A stretch of 64,000 bases of DNA from Mytilus galloprovincialis. Its lineage: Eukaryota; Mollusca; Bivalvia; Mytilida; Mytilidae. The position numbers were made by a program, and so were the translations under genes. The notes below the pieces were generated by a model. The model saw only the letters and a list, made by a program, of their open reading frames with translations, was not told where the DNA came from and made no database searches. The DNA is taken from the NCBI RefSeq assembly GCF_965363235.1, contig NC_134838.1, positions 11,626,441-11,690,440 of the forward strand. The letters are read 5' to 3'. Shown here piece by piece: positions 12,438 through 23,541 of the stretch. Within the stretch, counting starts at the first letter, position 1. Every line of letters starts with the position of its first letter.

Positions 12438-12830
12438 AAGGAGAGTTGTGCAAATAATGTGAATACACAGAACCCCCATCCAAATTATCTTTAGCTAAAA
12501 GTATTCATCATTTTCTATTTTATATGTACTAACAACATTCCATTTTTCTATAATTTCGATTAAAATATTCCAAAATCTGAGTTTAAAAAAGTCAAATGCC
12601 CAAAATAAACATTGTCTGATTGGTTGAAGTACTGTGGCGTCAATGATAAGCATAGCAAGCCTCGATGTAAAGCACACGCTTCACATGAATAAGGAGAGTT
12701 TTACAAATAATGTGAATACACAGATCCTCCATCCTATTTATATTTTGCTGAAAATGTTGCAATGTTCATCATTTCTGTTTTGATTCTGCTAACAACATTC
12801 CATTTTTTCTTTAATTCCGATTTATATATG
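12438..12830 (+). repeat. Degenerate direct duplication, about 253-bp offset
   Basis: Copy 1 (12438-12570) and copy 2 (12691-12830) share 'AAGGAGAGTT', 'AAATAATGTGAATACACAGA' and 'CTAACAACATTCCATTTTT' in the same order. Confidence 0.6.
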
Positions 12831-13152
12831 TGGAACCCGCAATAAAAATAGATGGCCTCAATGATTTAAACGCAACGCAAAAAATTCCGTTGACCCTGAA
12901 TTCAACGGATCGATAATAGCATCATCATGCATCAACAAAATGTTTACCGTTATCTTTGTGAAATTTCAGTTATATAGTTCTTTAATTAGAGAAATTTTGG
13001 TAAGTATTACTTATTAATGTTAAGTTTCTACTGATGTGCTCCTCTAGACCTTTTTGACGGTCCGTTTTATCCCATTTATCTCAATATTATCTCCGATGAC
13101 AGTAATGTCAACCCGACCTATTCGTGTCAAAAGTGAAAATCGCATCGATTTA

Positions 13153-13321
13153 TTGAACTAATTTCTTCTTAAACTGTGCATGCATTATTTCTGTATTATA
13201 TGATAACCAATCACATTCACGTTGAATGTTTGCATGAAAATGGTCCTGTATTAGTGAATTGTAAGGGCGATGCAACTTGAGGTCAGTGCGCGATCACGTG
13301 ACATTATTATTTGTAAACAAA
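13153..13321 (+). repeat. Direct repeat copy 1 (partner at 14293)
   Basis: Shares 'GAACTAATTTCTTCT', 'GATAACCAATCACATTCACG', 'TGTTTGCATGA' and 'CACGTGACAT' with 14293-14479, in the same order and orientation. Probably two copies of an undescribed interspersed repeat. Confidence 0.65.
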
Positions 13322-13506
13322 TTTAAAACATGCTCCCCGCGTAACACGTGTCTGAATTATCCTTTCAAAGTGTTATGAATCTTTCAATCACTATTTTATG
13401 AAATATTTCTAGGTTTGCATATCAGTAGTCAAAGTGAATTAAACGTAGTTCTTAGTTGTGTTTTTTTTATATAGAATTAGAAGGTAAATCTACAAAGGGG
13501 GTCTCA

Positions 13507-13790
13507 TTGGGGGGGTGGGGGGGGGGGGGGGGGGGTGTTCTGATCCCAGATCCCACTTACTGTTTTGTCAGATTCCCATATCTCGCTTACACTATGTACA
13601 TGAGCAATTTTCATTTTTTTGTCATTTCCGGGGTCCTGCAGAACCCCATTTCCCGTTTTCACGACAGACCTCATTTCCCGTTTTCATGACACAATAATTT
13701 GACTTTCACGTTTCACGCTTGCGAAAAATTGTCAATATTGGTCACGCTTTAATAGACCCAATGAGAACCACACACTAGTCAGTATTTAAC
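13507..13790 (+). repeat. G-tract-led repeat
   Basis: A long G tract (about 13510-13535) is followed by sequence with two tandem copies of 'TTTCCCGTTTTCA.GACA' (about 13650-13690) and 'TTTCACGCTTGCGAAAA'. The open frames at 13456-13697 only reflect the G tract and are not genes. Confidence 0.4.
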
Positions 13791-14213
13791 TTCACCCAAA
13801 AAGATGACTCAACTTCCCTCTATATTTAAAACCTGCATACTAATTTAAATAGCATTTGCTCCCCTTGAACACTATTTGGCCCCTTCCGTGTCATTTCCCT
13901 TTAAATTTGCTGAAAAGTCATACTTTAAGTCCATTTACAGTAACGGCTAATATTTGATTTTACCATCTTAATTTCAATTTTCATATTGAACACATTTGAC
14001 CATTCAATATGAGTTCCCATGTATTTTTGTCATATATGAAGGAGGATTTAGGTCATGTTTTCCTAAACACCTTATTGCTATTTGTCTGTCTGGATTGTTA
14101 AAACCACAAAATCCAATATTGATGAATATGCAAGTTTTCAACAATCCCGGAACATTAACAAAGATGTGTGTGAGAGGGTGAAAATTACCCTTCTGATGTA
14201 CTGATATTTTTAG

Positions 14214-14288
14214 CACCCCAAGTGAGAATCTAACTCAGGACTTTCAGCACTGTAGCCATCAGTCTTAACCACAAGATCACGAACTCAC
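14214..14288 (-). repeat. tRNA-like SINE head (tRNA-Leu/Ser-like)
   Basis: On the minus strand these 75 bases read like a worn tRNA: an A-box-like 'GTGGTTAAGACTGATGG' and a B-box-like 'GAGTTAGATTC', with 5' and 3' ends (GTGAGTT.. / ..TTGGGGTG) that resemble tRNA-Leu ends. The stem is too imperfect for a working tRNA, so I read it as the pol III promoter head of a tRNA-derived SINE. Confidence 0.5.
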
Positions 14289-14292
14289 ATTT

Positions 14293-14479
14293 GATGAACT
14301 AATTTCTTCTATATTAACTGTACGTGCATAAATTCTGTATTATTTGATAACCAATCACATTCACGTTGCATGTTTGCATGATAATGGGTTCTGTATGAGT
14401 GAACTGTAGTGTATTGCAAAATTAATGCAAATTGTGACGTCAGTGCACCTTCACGTGACATAATTATTTGTAACCAAAC
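14293..14479 (+). repeat. Direct repeat copy 2 (partner at 13153)
   Basis: See the partner copy. It begins immediately beside the tRNA-like head at 14214-14288, which may mark the end of a longer element. Confidence 0.65.
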
Positions 14480-14929
14480 CGGCTTCTCATGTAATGTAAC
14501 GGTTTATTTCGTCCTCTGTGATATTTTATCCTGAGGATAATTTGTCCCGGTAATTTTTTTCCAGGCATGGTATTTCATTTCACAGGTTGATTTTTCCCAG
14601 AGGAGTGAAAATCTATCAGATTTCTGTGTTATGCGGATAGTATGTACGGGTATATATTTGCCGTATTATATTTCACAGAACCGTGTGAAAAAGAGTCCCA
14701 TTAACTACTATGTAAGTTACTCTCAATCAATATATACCTGACTATAATTATAAAATGTTTACAAAGGTAAGCAACTGTCTAGGGCCAGGTAAGGGAGGGG
14801 AAAAATTAGTATTAGTACTATTTCGCAGAACGATAAACAGATGCATAGACAGACCAAGGGGGTGGGGGAAATTTAGCTTATGACATATATGTAAGAAATC
14901 ATTGAAGCTTGATGGGAGTGGGCAACCCT

Positions 14930-14985
14930 CTGGTCCATCAGAGCCCCCACACCTTTTTGAAAAGTTCTGGATCTGCCACTGAGAT
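14930..14985 (+). repeat. Fragment of 'GGATCYGCCACTGA' repeat
   Basis: Ends 'CTGGATCTGCCACTGAG'. A longer, reversible relative is at 58768-58916 ('GTGGATCCGCCACTGAC'). Confidence 0.45.
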
Positions 14986-15215
14986 TTGCAGGTTTTCTTA
15001 GTAAAGATACCTTAAAATATCACAAACTGTGTGCTTTCCAGACCATAGTTTACATTTTTTTTCATATTTTGCCGTGTCAAAATGACCTAAATTTAAAGGA
15101 CAGTATATAGACCCAAAAATGGTATATCACATTCTACACATCAAGATTTTAGCAGGAAAGACTGCCATTGGAGTTTTTAACCATTGTGACTTTTTAATTT
15201 GATCTACTCCACTAA

Positions 15216-15496
15216 GGCAGCAACCATTTGATTTTCTGGGGGGAGCTATGGTTTTTTTTTCTGTACAAACTTTTTTTTTCGCCTTCGGCGAAGAACAATC
15301 TATTTTTTTAGCGACAAACCGAAAACAAGTTTTTTCTTTCAATTTTAGCATTACATTTATTGGCAGCTGAGGGTGAAACAAACAATTTTTTTTTCTCAGG
15401 GTCCAAAACAAATTATTTTTTTCACCAAAAACTGGAAACAAACTTTTTTTTCCAAAAAAAACCATAGCCCCCCCAGAAAATCAAATGGTTGCTGCC
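15216..15496. mobile_element. PIF/Harbinger-type MITE, copy 1 (281 bp)
   Basis: Inverted ends begin GGCAGCAACCATTTGATTTT and end with its complement. The flanks are a perfect TAA duplication (15213-15215 and 15497-15499), the TWA type expected of PIF/Harbinger elements. The inside is a run of T/A-rich microrepeats interrupted by short GC-containing words. An open frame across it (minus) is only the microrepeat. Non-autonomous. Confidence 0.8.
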
Positions 15497-15499
15497 TAA

Positions 15500-16640
15500 T
15501 TAAAGTCGTTGAAGTAGAATATTTAATGTAGGTTTGTCCACATTTTGGTATATATTAATACATGTTTAGAAATAATGTTGAGCCTGTTCCTAGATGCCTG
15601 TTATAGACTTCAATATTTATTGTTTATTGAAAATAAATGGAATCAATTCTTTCAGAAAAGTTTAATTCTATGGAAATGTATCCCCCCTTTTATAAGTTGA
15701 AAAGGCTACATAGAGGTCAATATACAGTCTCCAACAGAAAACCAAAAAAGGAAAAATAAAGTGAATTTTGGAGAATTATTAAATGTACATGCATTTGAAA
15801 TATTTAAGATATATTGTTTCAATTTTTTTAGTTCTAGGTTCCACATAACTACCATTTTAGAAAACGATTTCAATGCTAAGTCTATTAGAGGGATATTTGA
15901 TTTTCATTGGTTGTAAATATGGAATCTTATTCAGTGGCAAAGGAAATAGACACTGACAAGTCTTAGATAACATTTTATATAGTTTTGAATTTTTCTTCGT
16001 CAGTTGACTAAAATTAGATGGAGGTGTGTTCTAATTTCCAACAGAGGAGCAATCAACCTATATCAATATGTGCATGAAGCAAATTGATAGTTGCTAGATA
16101 CTGAATGATTATATCCACAATAAAGGTTTAACCTGTGCATATATACTTAAAACAAGATAAAAAAAAGTCATGTCTTTTTCAGGACTTCTGAATCCAATCA
16201 TGTAGTATGGAATGTTATTGAGATATGGTTTGGGTGGATGGATGGTCATGAAGGACCTGTAGTACAAAGTATATCACTGGATTTAGCTCTTTGTCTAAGT
16301 GTATTATTAAAGTACTTTGCTTTGAGCTCAGTTCATTGTTATGCAATTCATTCTTTGTGAAATTAAGATTTGACAGACAACTCTAATGGACAAGGATTTG
16401 TCAAAGTAGTATCATCTCTATGTACAATGTAAGTATTCAGGAGATAAAAACATTCTATTTTGATTTGAACCATACATTTTATAAAAAAAAGTGGGAACAA
16501 ATTTACCGGACAATGCTACTCCCACTACTAGCAATATGATGCTAGGTTGTTTTAATACATCTGTATTGCCTGCTGATGACTCGGCCCTGAGTGTAAACGG
16601 TCCTTCAATTAGGAGGGAAAAAAATTATAAGGCCTATCCA
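15500..16640. other. Spacer between two MITEs
   Basis: AT-rich; nothing recognisable as a gene or defined repeat. Confidence 0.4.
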
Positions 16641-16646
16641 GTCTAA

Positions 16647-16946
16647 GGGAGCTACCATTTGATTTTTATGGGGGGAGCTAGGATGAAATTTGAAAAAAAA
16701 GGCAGGACAGGATTTTGAGTAAAAAAAAAAGGCAGGATGAGTAACTTGGCAAAAAAAAAAAAGGCAGGATGACAATTGTTGTAAAAAAGTCAGGATAAGC
16801 TACATTTGCAAGAAAAAAAGAGGCAGGACCGAATAGACTGAAAAATAAAAAGGCAGGACAGAGATTACAACTAAAAAAAAAGGCAGGACAAAATTTTTCA
16901 TCCTAGCCCCCCCCCCCCCCCCCCTAAAAATCAAATGGTAGCTCCC
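16647..16946. mobile_element. PIF/Harbinger-type MITE, copy 2 (300 bp)
   Basis: Ends GGGAGCTACCATTTGATT and its complement, flanked by TAA on both sides (16644-16646, 16947-16949). The interior is a tandem series of 'AAAAAAAGGCAGGA' units with variable linkers, ending in a C tract. It is closely related to 23257-23538, which lies in the opposite orientation. Confidence 0.88.
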
Positions 16947-16949
16947 TAA

Positions 16950-18190
16950 TCGATTTCTAAAACTATACTTCATTGCACATGTTCAACATTTTTATACAAC
17001 CACAAAAAATTTGGGGTCGTAAATTGGTATCCTGTCCGAAAGATGGTTTCTGGATAATAACTTTATTATAAGTCAACAGAAATCAACAAAATTATAACAC
17101 AACGTTTATAACCACAAAAGGAAGCTTGGGATTGATTTTGGGGGTTATGGTCCCTAAGGTTTAGGAATAAGGGGTACAAAGGTGCCCAAAACAAGCTTTA
17201 ATCTAGTGTCGGTTTAAAAAGTTGTGTATAAGTATTTCAATTGTTCTGAAATTGTACCACAATGTTTAATACCATAAGTAGAAGGTTCGGATATATTGTG
17301 TGGGTTATGGGACAAACAGTCTAATAATTACGGACCAAAAACAAACATTTTTGTAAATTCAAGACCCTTAATTGGAGTTTGTCCAGAATGGTTCTTGAAT
17401 TACCTAATACCAATGCTTTATGAAATCTTCTTTGAAAATTGGAGTTATCTTTCTTTGTTCAGTCAACTTAAATCAATTATACAATATACAATGCAATATT
17501 CACTTTATTACCAACTGATAAATTAAAGCAGTCATTAATAACCATTCAGTGATTGCAAGCACTTTCTAGGGTATGCCCTTTTACAAATGGAAAAATTATA
17601 CATTTTTTTAGTTTCTGATCTCTTAACTGAAGTTTGTCTCCTCTAAATGTTTCTCATTTCAGAAATTAAAAAGAAAATTTCTTTAGATATTTTTGTTTGA
17701 AAGGATTAATATTCAGCAGCATAGTGAATTGCTCCTAACACAAAAGCAAAACAAATATTTAAGTTCATTAGACCACATTCATTCTGTGTCAGAAACCTAA
17801 GCTGTGTCATCTATTTAATCACAATTCAAACTCAGAGCTGTTTCCAGCTTGAATGTTGTGTCAATACTAGCCCCAACTGTTCAGGCTTCGACCTCTGCAG
17901 TCGTATAAAGCTCTGGTCCATTCATTTGTTTCTTTTTCAATTTGTGTGAATTAACATAGTTACAGTAAATGCTAATTACTGCACTTTCATACCACAACAA
18001 ATATTGTATTGGTACATGTATCACTCAAATGTGTATCCATATAACAAAAAAAATGAAAAGGAATAATTTTGCATTACCTTTTGAATACTATGACTTTTTA
18101 GATATGTAGACATATTAAGACTCATTAGTAGATGTTGATAATATTGGCTTAAAATGCTTGAAATTCTATCAGATTACTTTTGGAGCAGTT
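16950..18190. other. Gene-poor stretch
   Basis: AT-rich without a supported gene. Bases about 17870-17915 ('CTGTTCAGGCTTCGACC', 'GTCGTATAAAGCT') resemble a short repeat I remember from mollusc transcripts; the identification is weak. Confidence 0.4.
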
Positions 18191-18194
18191 ATGA

Positions 18195-18550
18195 GTTTTG
18201 AAATTAGAAAGATCATATCATATGCAACAAGTGTAGTAAGTTTCAAGTTGATTGGAATTCAGCTTCATCAAAAACTACTTTGACCAAAAACTTTAACCTG
18301 AAACTCCCACTTCCATTTTCTATGTTCAATGGACCGTGAAATTGGGGTCAAAAGTCTAATTTGGCTTTAAAATTAGAAAGATCATATCATAATGAACATG
18401 TGTACTAAGTTTCGAGTTGATTGGACTTCAGCTTCATCAAAAACTACCTTGACCAAAAACTTTAACCTAAAGCGGGACAAACGAACGAACGGACCCACAG
18501 ACCAGAAAACATAATGCCTATCTACTATTGTAGGTGGGGGCATACAAAAA
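18195..18550 (+). repeat. Interspersed repeat, family S4, with tandem inner units
   Basis: Two or more inner units of about 150-170 bp share 'TTAGAAAGATCATATCATA', 'AGCTTCATCAAAAACTAC' and 'GACCAAAAACTTTAACCT', ending in a microsatellite-like 'GAACGAACGGAC' stretch and 'CAGACCAGAAAACATAATG'. A second copy with three units is at 49000-49428. Confidence 0.7.
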
Positions 18551-18559
18551 TTAATAAAT

Positions 18560-19180
18560 AACACTCATAATGCTCAGATTGGTTGTCATCGTGCAACATA
18601 GTTAATAACACCATATAGAAAAAACATAGAACTCATTTTGTCATAAGACACTGTCAAACATCCATACATACTATCCACACTCATCTGTGTCCACACTTGT
18701 TTATCTATTAATATATGTACACGGATAAAGCTATGAAAGGCAGCAGGGTCACCAGAGTGAGGAGTCCATGTCATCTGAAATAAATGCTAGTAAGAATCGA
18801 TCTAGAAAGCGACAGATAATCATGACATTAAAAAAACTCTCTTCTTTTCGACTTTTTTCAAACAAATTGACACATAAAATGAATTATATAGTATTGTGGA
18901 ATTTTTAACTTCTGTTAAATTCATTGGTTACACATTTTACTAGGATAACAATCCTGTCAAGTATGAGCTGGGTAAAATATTTCAGAAAAGAAGATGGAAA
19001 TGTGAAAGTTTCCGTGCGTCAGGTGCAAGAGCATACGAACAGCTAACATGCCTCGTCAGGGTGGAAGCTAAAAAGTCCACGAAAATTTGATTTAAAAACT
19101 TTATTCGTTCTAACAAAGTTATTGAGATTTTGTTGAGGATTTAACCATCTACGACAACAAGAATTTTTTTTTTTAGAATT
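18560..19180. other. Spacer, nothing recognised
   Basis: AT-rich, no supported gene; the short open frames at 18382-18774 carry no motif. Confidence 0.4.
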
Positions 19181-19182
19181 TA

Positions 19183-19462
19183 CAGCTCTTCTATAAATAT
19201 ATGCAAAGCAAACCATTGATCAAATTGCTTGCTATGATTGTTTGGATGTTTGTAAACGACAGGTAAGTAGTCTGTTTACTATATACTAGAATTTGTTTGG
19301 ACAATAAACATTAACTTCAATTCCTGTCAGTTTGTGTTTGTCCAATCAAATCCCAGTATGTATTGAAACTCCGCCTACCTATTGTTTGAAAACATCCAGG
19401 CAAACATAGCAAGCAAGTCACTCAATCAAAGTTTTTTTTTGCATGCTTTTATAGAAGAGCTG
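19183..19462. mobile_element. Tc1/mariner-type MITE (280 bp)
   Basis: Long imperfect inverted repeats start CAGCTCTTCTATAAA and continue inward for about 90 bp per arm ('GCAAGC', 'TTTGGATGTTTG', 'CAGGTAAG'). Both flanks are TA (19181-19182, 19463-19464), the expected mariner-type duplication. No coding capacity. Confidence 0.72.
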
Positions 19463-20099
19463 TACTATATAATACAAAGAACCGTTTAAGTCTTTCGCCA
19501 AAAATACTATCAATTTCTTTTTGTCATATGTAAACTTCCGTACCATTTCCTTCCAATCATGATCATTAAATTGAACTGTGAATTATTTCTTGGTACCTTC
19601 TTAATTCCTTTATAAGTCTTATGTAAACATAATAATGACAATAACTACTGTGAGCACAAGATTCACTGCACACTTTTAAAGTTCTGCTTCATCAAACATT
19701 AAAATGTGAACTTAAGTTTTGAGACTTTTTTAATCGGTTACACGCCATTATTCCGACAGCCCATTAGTCCGATAACCCATTAGTCCGACAACCCATTGCT
19801 CCGACAGCCCAATACTCCGATAACCCATAAGTCCGACACTTATCAAGACAAGTATCAGGGTGTTAGGGTCAAATAAAATTTGTGTGTCTGTATTATTACT
19901 TTTAAATATGTAATAACATGTCTTAAAAAATAACTCCGTATATATAAAATAAGGCTTAGGTAGTTCGAATATATATACTCATTTCGAAATCTGTATATAG
20001 AATAGAACAGAAAAGAATATTTCATTTTCCAAATTAAAGGGTCTATAAAGAGCATATAAATCAAGAACAACGAGTGATAGTGCAAACTACTGATGATTC

Positions 20100-20492
20100 C
20101 CCCGCTCAAAAATTTCGTTGTTGAGTTATGAATCTGAAAAAGCATCACACAGTATAGCTGACTTGTATAAACATTGAAACCAAATTTCAGAAATCATTGT
20201 ATTGTAGTTCCTGAGAACAATGTGACGAACATTTTTAACTTGGCTGTCATGTGAAAGGTGTTCGGTAAACAGGAAGTTGTTGACAATGAATCTGAAAACG
20301 CGTCACATGATATAGCCAACTTCAATAAACCTTTCAGAAATCCTTGAATTATAGTTCATAAAAAAAATGCAACGAAAGTATTCATGGAACGGATGGATGA
20401 ACTGACTGAGTGACTGACGGATGGACGGTTGGACGGACGGACAGACAGGGACAAAACAGTATACCCCCGCTTTTTCGAAGCGGCGGTATAAT
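20100..20492 (+). repeat. Interspersed repeat ending in GGAC microsatellite
   Basis: Two related inner blocks ('GAATCTGAAAAAGCATCACA' and 'GAATCTGAAAACGCGTCACA') are followed by a GGAC/GGAT microsatellite and a 'CCCCCGCTTTTTCGAAGCGG' hairpin. A recurring mollusc-type structure with no coding content. Confidence 0.55.
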
Positions 20493-20534
20493 GATTGGGT
20501 CAACATTAAGACTTTACAATACTAGTATGATAAT

Positions 20535-20942
20535 ACCGCGCTGAAGTACGTCCATTATTCATAGTTCATTATTCATTATTCAATAATGAATAATGAAATA
20601 GTTCATTATTCACTATTCAATATTATAAAATGAATAATGAATAATGAAATGGTTTATGTTTCATTATTCAAATTGAAGCGGTGAATAGTGAAAAAATATA
20701 TAAAAATTGACTGTGACACTATAGCTATATCTTGATTCGAAATGACCATAAGACGGTTTACGGAGGACCTAAATGCCACAATATGCATAAAAATGAGGAA
20801 ATATAAAAAAGAAGATGTGGTATGATTGCCAATGAGACAAATATCCAGAAAGACCACAATGACACAGACATTAACAACTATAGCTCACCGTACAGCCTTC
20901 AACAATGAACAAAGCCCATACCGCATAGTCAGCTATTAAAGT
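20535..20942 (+). repeat. Left arm head of the 19.6-kb element
   Basis: Starts ACCGCGCTGAAGTACG, then nested 'TTCATTATTCATTATTC' palindromes (to about 20690), a unique AT-rich part, and a fragment of family S5 (20808-20940). The same order appears reversed at 39766-40175, so the S5 fragment was present before the arms were copied. Confidence 0.9.
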
Positions 20943-22385
20943 TTCCGCAACGAATATTAGAAGACCTTAATGCCAAAATACGCGTGAAAATTAAGAAATA
21001 GCCAATTTTGAATAATGAAATGGATATTTTGAATAATGGAATGAACTGCGGCGACCCTTTAGCCCCTATTATAGATAAACCTTATATCTCATTCGAAAGC
21101 TGATTACAAGAGGAACAAAATGTATATAGTCAATATGTTCCGCAACGAATATTAGAAGACCTAAATGCCAAAATACGCTTGAAAATTAAGAAATAGCCAA
21201 TTTTGAATAATGAAATGGATATTTTGAATAATGGAATGGAGTGCGGCGACCCTTTAGCCCCTAATTATAGATAAACCTTATACCTCATTCGAAAGCTGAT
21301 TACAAGAGGAACAACATGCTTATAGTCAATATGTTCCGCAACGAATATTTGAAGACCTAAATGCCAAAATACGAGTGAAAATTAAGAAATAGCCAATTTT
21401 GAATAATGAAATGGATATTTTGAATAATGGAATGGACTGCGGCGACCCTTTAGCCCCTAATCATAGATAAACCTTATACCTCATTCGAAAGCTGATTACA
21501 AGAGGAACAAAATTTATATAGTCAATATGTTCCGCAACGAATATTAGAAGACTTAATTGCCAAAATACGCGTGAAAATTAAGAAATAGCCAATTTTGAAT
21601 AATGAAATGGATATATTGAATAATGGAATGGAGTGCGGCGACCCTTTAGCCCCTAATTATAGATAAACCTTATACCTCATTCGAAAGCTGATTACAAGAG
21701 GAACAACATGCTTATAATCAATATGTTCCGCAACGAATATTAGAAGACCTAATTGCCAAAATACGCGTGAAAATTAAGAAATAGCCAATTTTGAATAATG
21801 AAATGGATATTTTGAATAATGGAATGGACTGCGGCGACCCTTTAGCCCCTTATTATAGATAAATCTTATACCTCATTCTAAAGCTGATTACAAGAGGAAC
21901 AAAATTTATATAGTCAATATGTTCCGCAACGAATATTAGAAGACTTAATTGCCAAAATACGCGTGAAAATTAAGAAATAGCCAATTTTGAATAATGAAAT
22001 AGATATTTTGAATAATGGAATGGAATGCTGTGACCGTTTAGCCCCTAATTATAGAGAAACCTTATACCTCATTAGAAAGCATATTACGAGAGGAAAAAAT
22101 GTATATAGTCAACATGTTCTGCAACGCATATTAGAGGAGTAACGAAGGACCTAAATATCGAAATACGCTTGAACATTGAGAAATAACTTATTTTGAATAA
22201 TGGAATGGACTGCTGCAACCCTTCAGTCCCTAAGCAAGGCAAAATTTATACACCAAATTAAAACTTATTGATAGAGGAACAAACTGAGTATAAATGATAT
22301 GTGCCGCAATGACCATTGTAGGGTTTACGGAGGACCTAAATGCCAAAATACCCGTGAAAATTAAGAAATAGCCAATTTTGAATAA
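20943..22385 (+). repeat. Left tandem array, about 196-bp units
   Basis: Unit starts ('TTCCGCAACGAATATTAG') fall at 20943, 21138, 21333, 21530, 21726 and 21922, with a more divergent unit near 22117 and a partial one after it. Landmarks within each unit are 'AATAATGAAATGGATATTTT', 'GCGGCGACCCTTTAGCCCC' and 'CATTCGAAAGCTGATTACAA'. The array resumes after insertions at 27454-27576 and 27908-28138. Confidence 0.92.
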
Positions 22386-22611
22386 CGCGGGTATGTTAAT
22401 GCTGTATTTTCAAAAAAATGAAAAAATGATACTTAAATTTCAACTTTTAATAAAAAGACTTTTTGACTCATTTATAGTGTAATTTGTTATATTTTTTAGT
22501 TTTGCTAGTATGTTGACAATATAAATTTTCGTTTTCAAAAATAACATTCTCAAATTATCACGTGGTTATCACGTGACACTCAGAATCTATTTATAAACGT
22601 GAAAACAGTAA

Positions 22612-22919
22612 ACTCAAAAGTGCTAGCGTGTAGACACTCTTTTTTTTCTAAGTAGTGTTATCTGTGGATAGCTTATATACTAAAGTATTAGAAAAGTGCT
22701 ACTCGCCTCCTTTGAATAAAAAGATTAATTAAATAAACGGAGATTTTCGACTGAATTGCGCCAAAAATACTATGACCTTCAGATATAACATCGTTTAACA
22801 CTTAAACGGTATAAACAACAAGAACCGAGTAGCAGTTTTCGTAAAATATTAATATTCAGCTTTCTGCAAGTTCATTTGAATCGAAATTTCATCATTTCTA
22901 CACGCTAGCACTTTTGAGT
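22612..22919. repeat. 308-bp inverted-repeat element
   Basis: Perfect 23-bp ends, beginning ACTCAAAAGTGCTAGCG and its complement. A second inner pair ('AAAAGTGCTACTCG' near 22693 and its complement near 22830) extends the hairpin. No obvious target duplication. Confidence 0.65.
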
Positions 22920-23256
22920 CAAAGTTAACTTGTTTCACAAGTTTTCGGGACCGTCATTATTTACAAACGCACAAGTGATTTTCAAAGGGAAGTAATTCTG
23001 TAATAAGAAATAAAAATTTCAGTCATCGGGAAATTGTTGCTGATCTTTATTTAAATGTACGTTTTGTTGCATTTTCTCCATAACCAATTTATTTAATAAA
23101 AGAAACAAAGTATATAAATATATATTTTACTCGGAGAATAGATCAGAATGATTATAATTACACATCGGCTTGGTATGAATACCCCTTTTCTTTCTGTTTG
23201 GTATTTTTTGGCAAAAAAATTATTTATTGAATTTTTCTACGGACACTGTAGCTTTA

Positions 23257-23538
23257 GGGAGCTACCATTTGATTTTTATGGGGGGGCTAGGATGAAAAAA
23301 TTTGTCCTGCATTTTTTTTTAGCTGAAATCTCTGTCCTGCCTTTTTATTTTTCACTCTGTTCGGTCCTGCCTTTTTTTTTTTAGTTTATCCTGACTTTTT
23401 TTTACCTAAATTGTCGTCCTGACTTTTTTTTTTTGCAAGTGTCTCATCCTGCCTTTTTTTTTTACTCAAAACTCCTGTCCTGCCTATTTTTTTCAAATTT
23501 CATCCTAGCCCCCCCATAAAAATCAAATGGTAGCTCCC
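23257..23538. mobile_element. PIF/Harbinger-type MITE, copy 3 (282 bp)
   Basis: Ends GGGAGCTACCATTTGATT and its complement with TTA on both sides (23254-23256, 23539-23541). The interior is the complement of the 'GGCAGGA' microrepeat seen at 16647-16946, so it sits in the opposite orientation. It lies within the 5.07-kb element and must be younger than it. Confidence 0.88.
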
Positions 23539-23541
23539 TTA

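Larger units (their letters stand above)
10626..13152. other. Gene-poor AT-rich stretch
   Basis: No coding region recognised. It contains a G-run near 11214-11225, a hairpin (11940-12060) and a short direct duplication (12438-12830). Confidence 0.45.

Noticed and set aside
13456-13697. Open frames over the Gly-rich run
   Set aside because: The frame is opened by a poly-G tract inside a repeat; no coding features or homology.
14214-14288. Functional tRNA gene
   Set aside because: A and B boxes are recognisable, but stems are too mismatched and the B box is degenerate; a SINE head fits better.
15127-15465. 112-codon minus open frame rich in Lys and Phe
   Set aside because: It lies across a MITE made of A/T microrepeats.
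20943-22385. Regularly spaced repeats that might suggest a CRISPR array
   Set aside because: Units are about 196 bp with no unique spacers, and the sequence is from an animal nuclear genome; it is a satellite-type tandem array.
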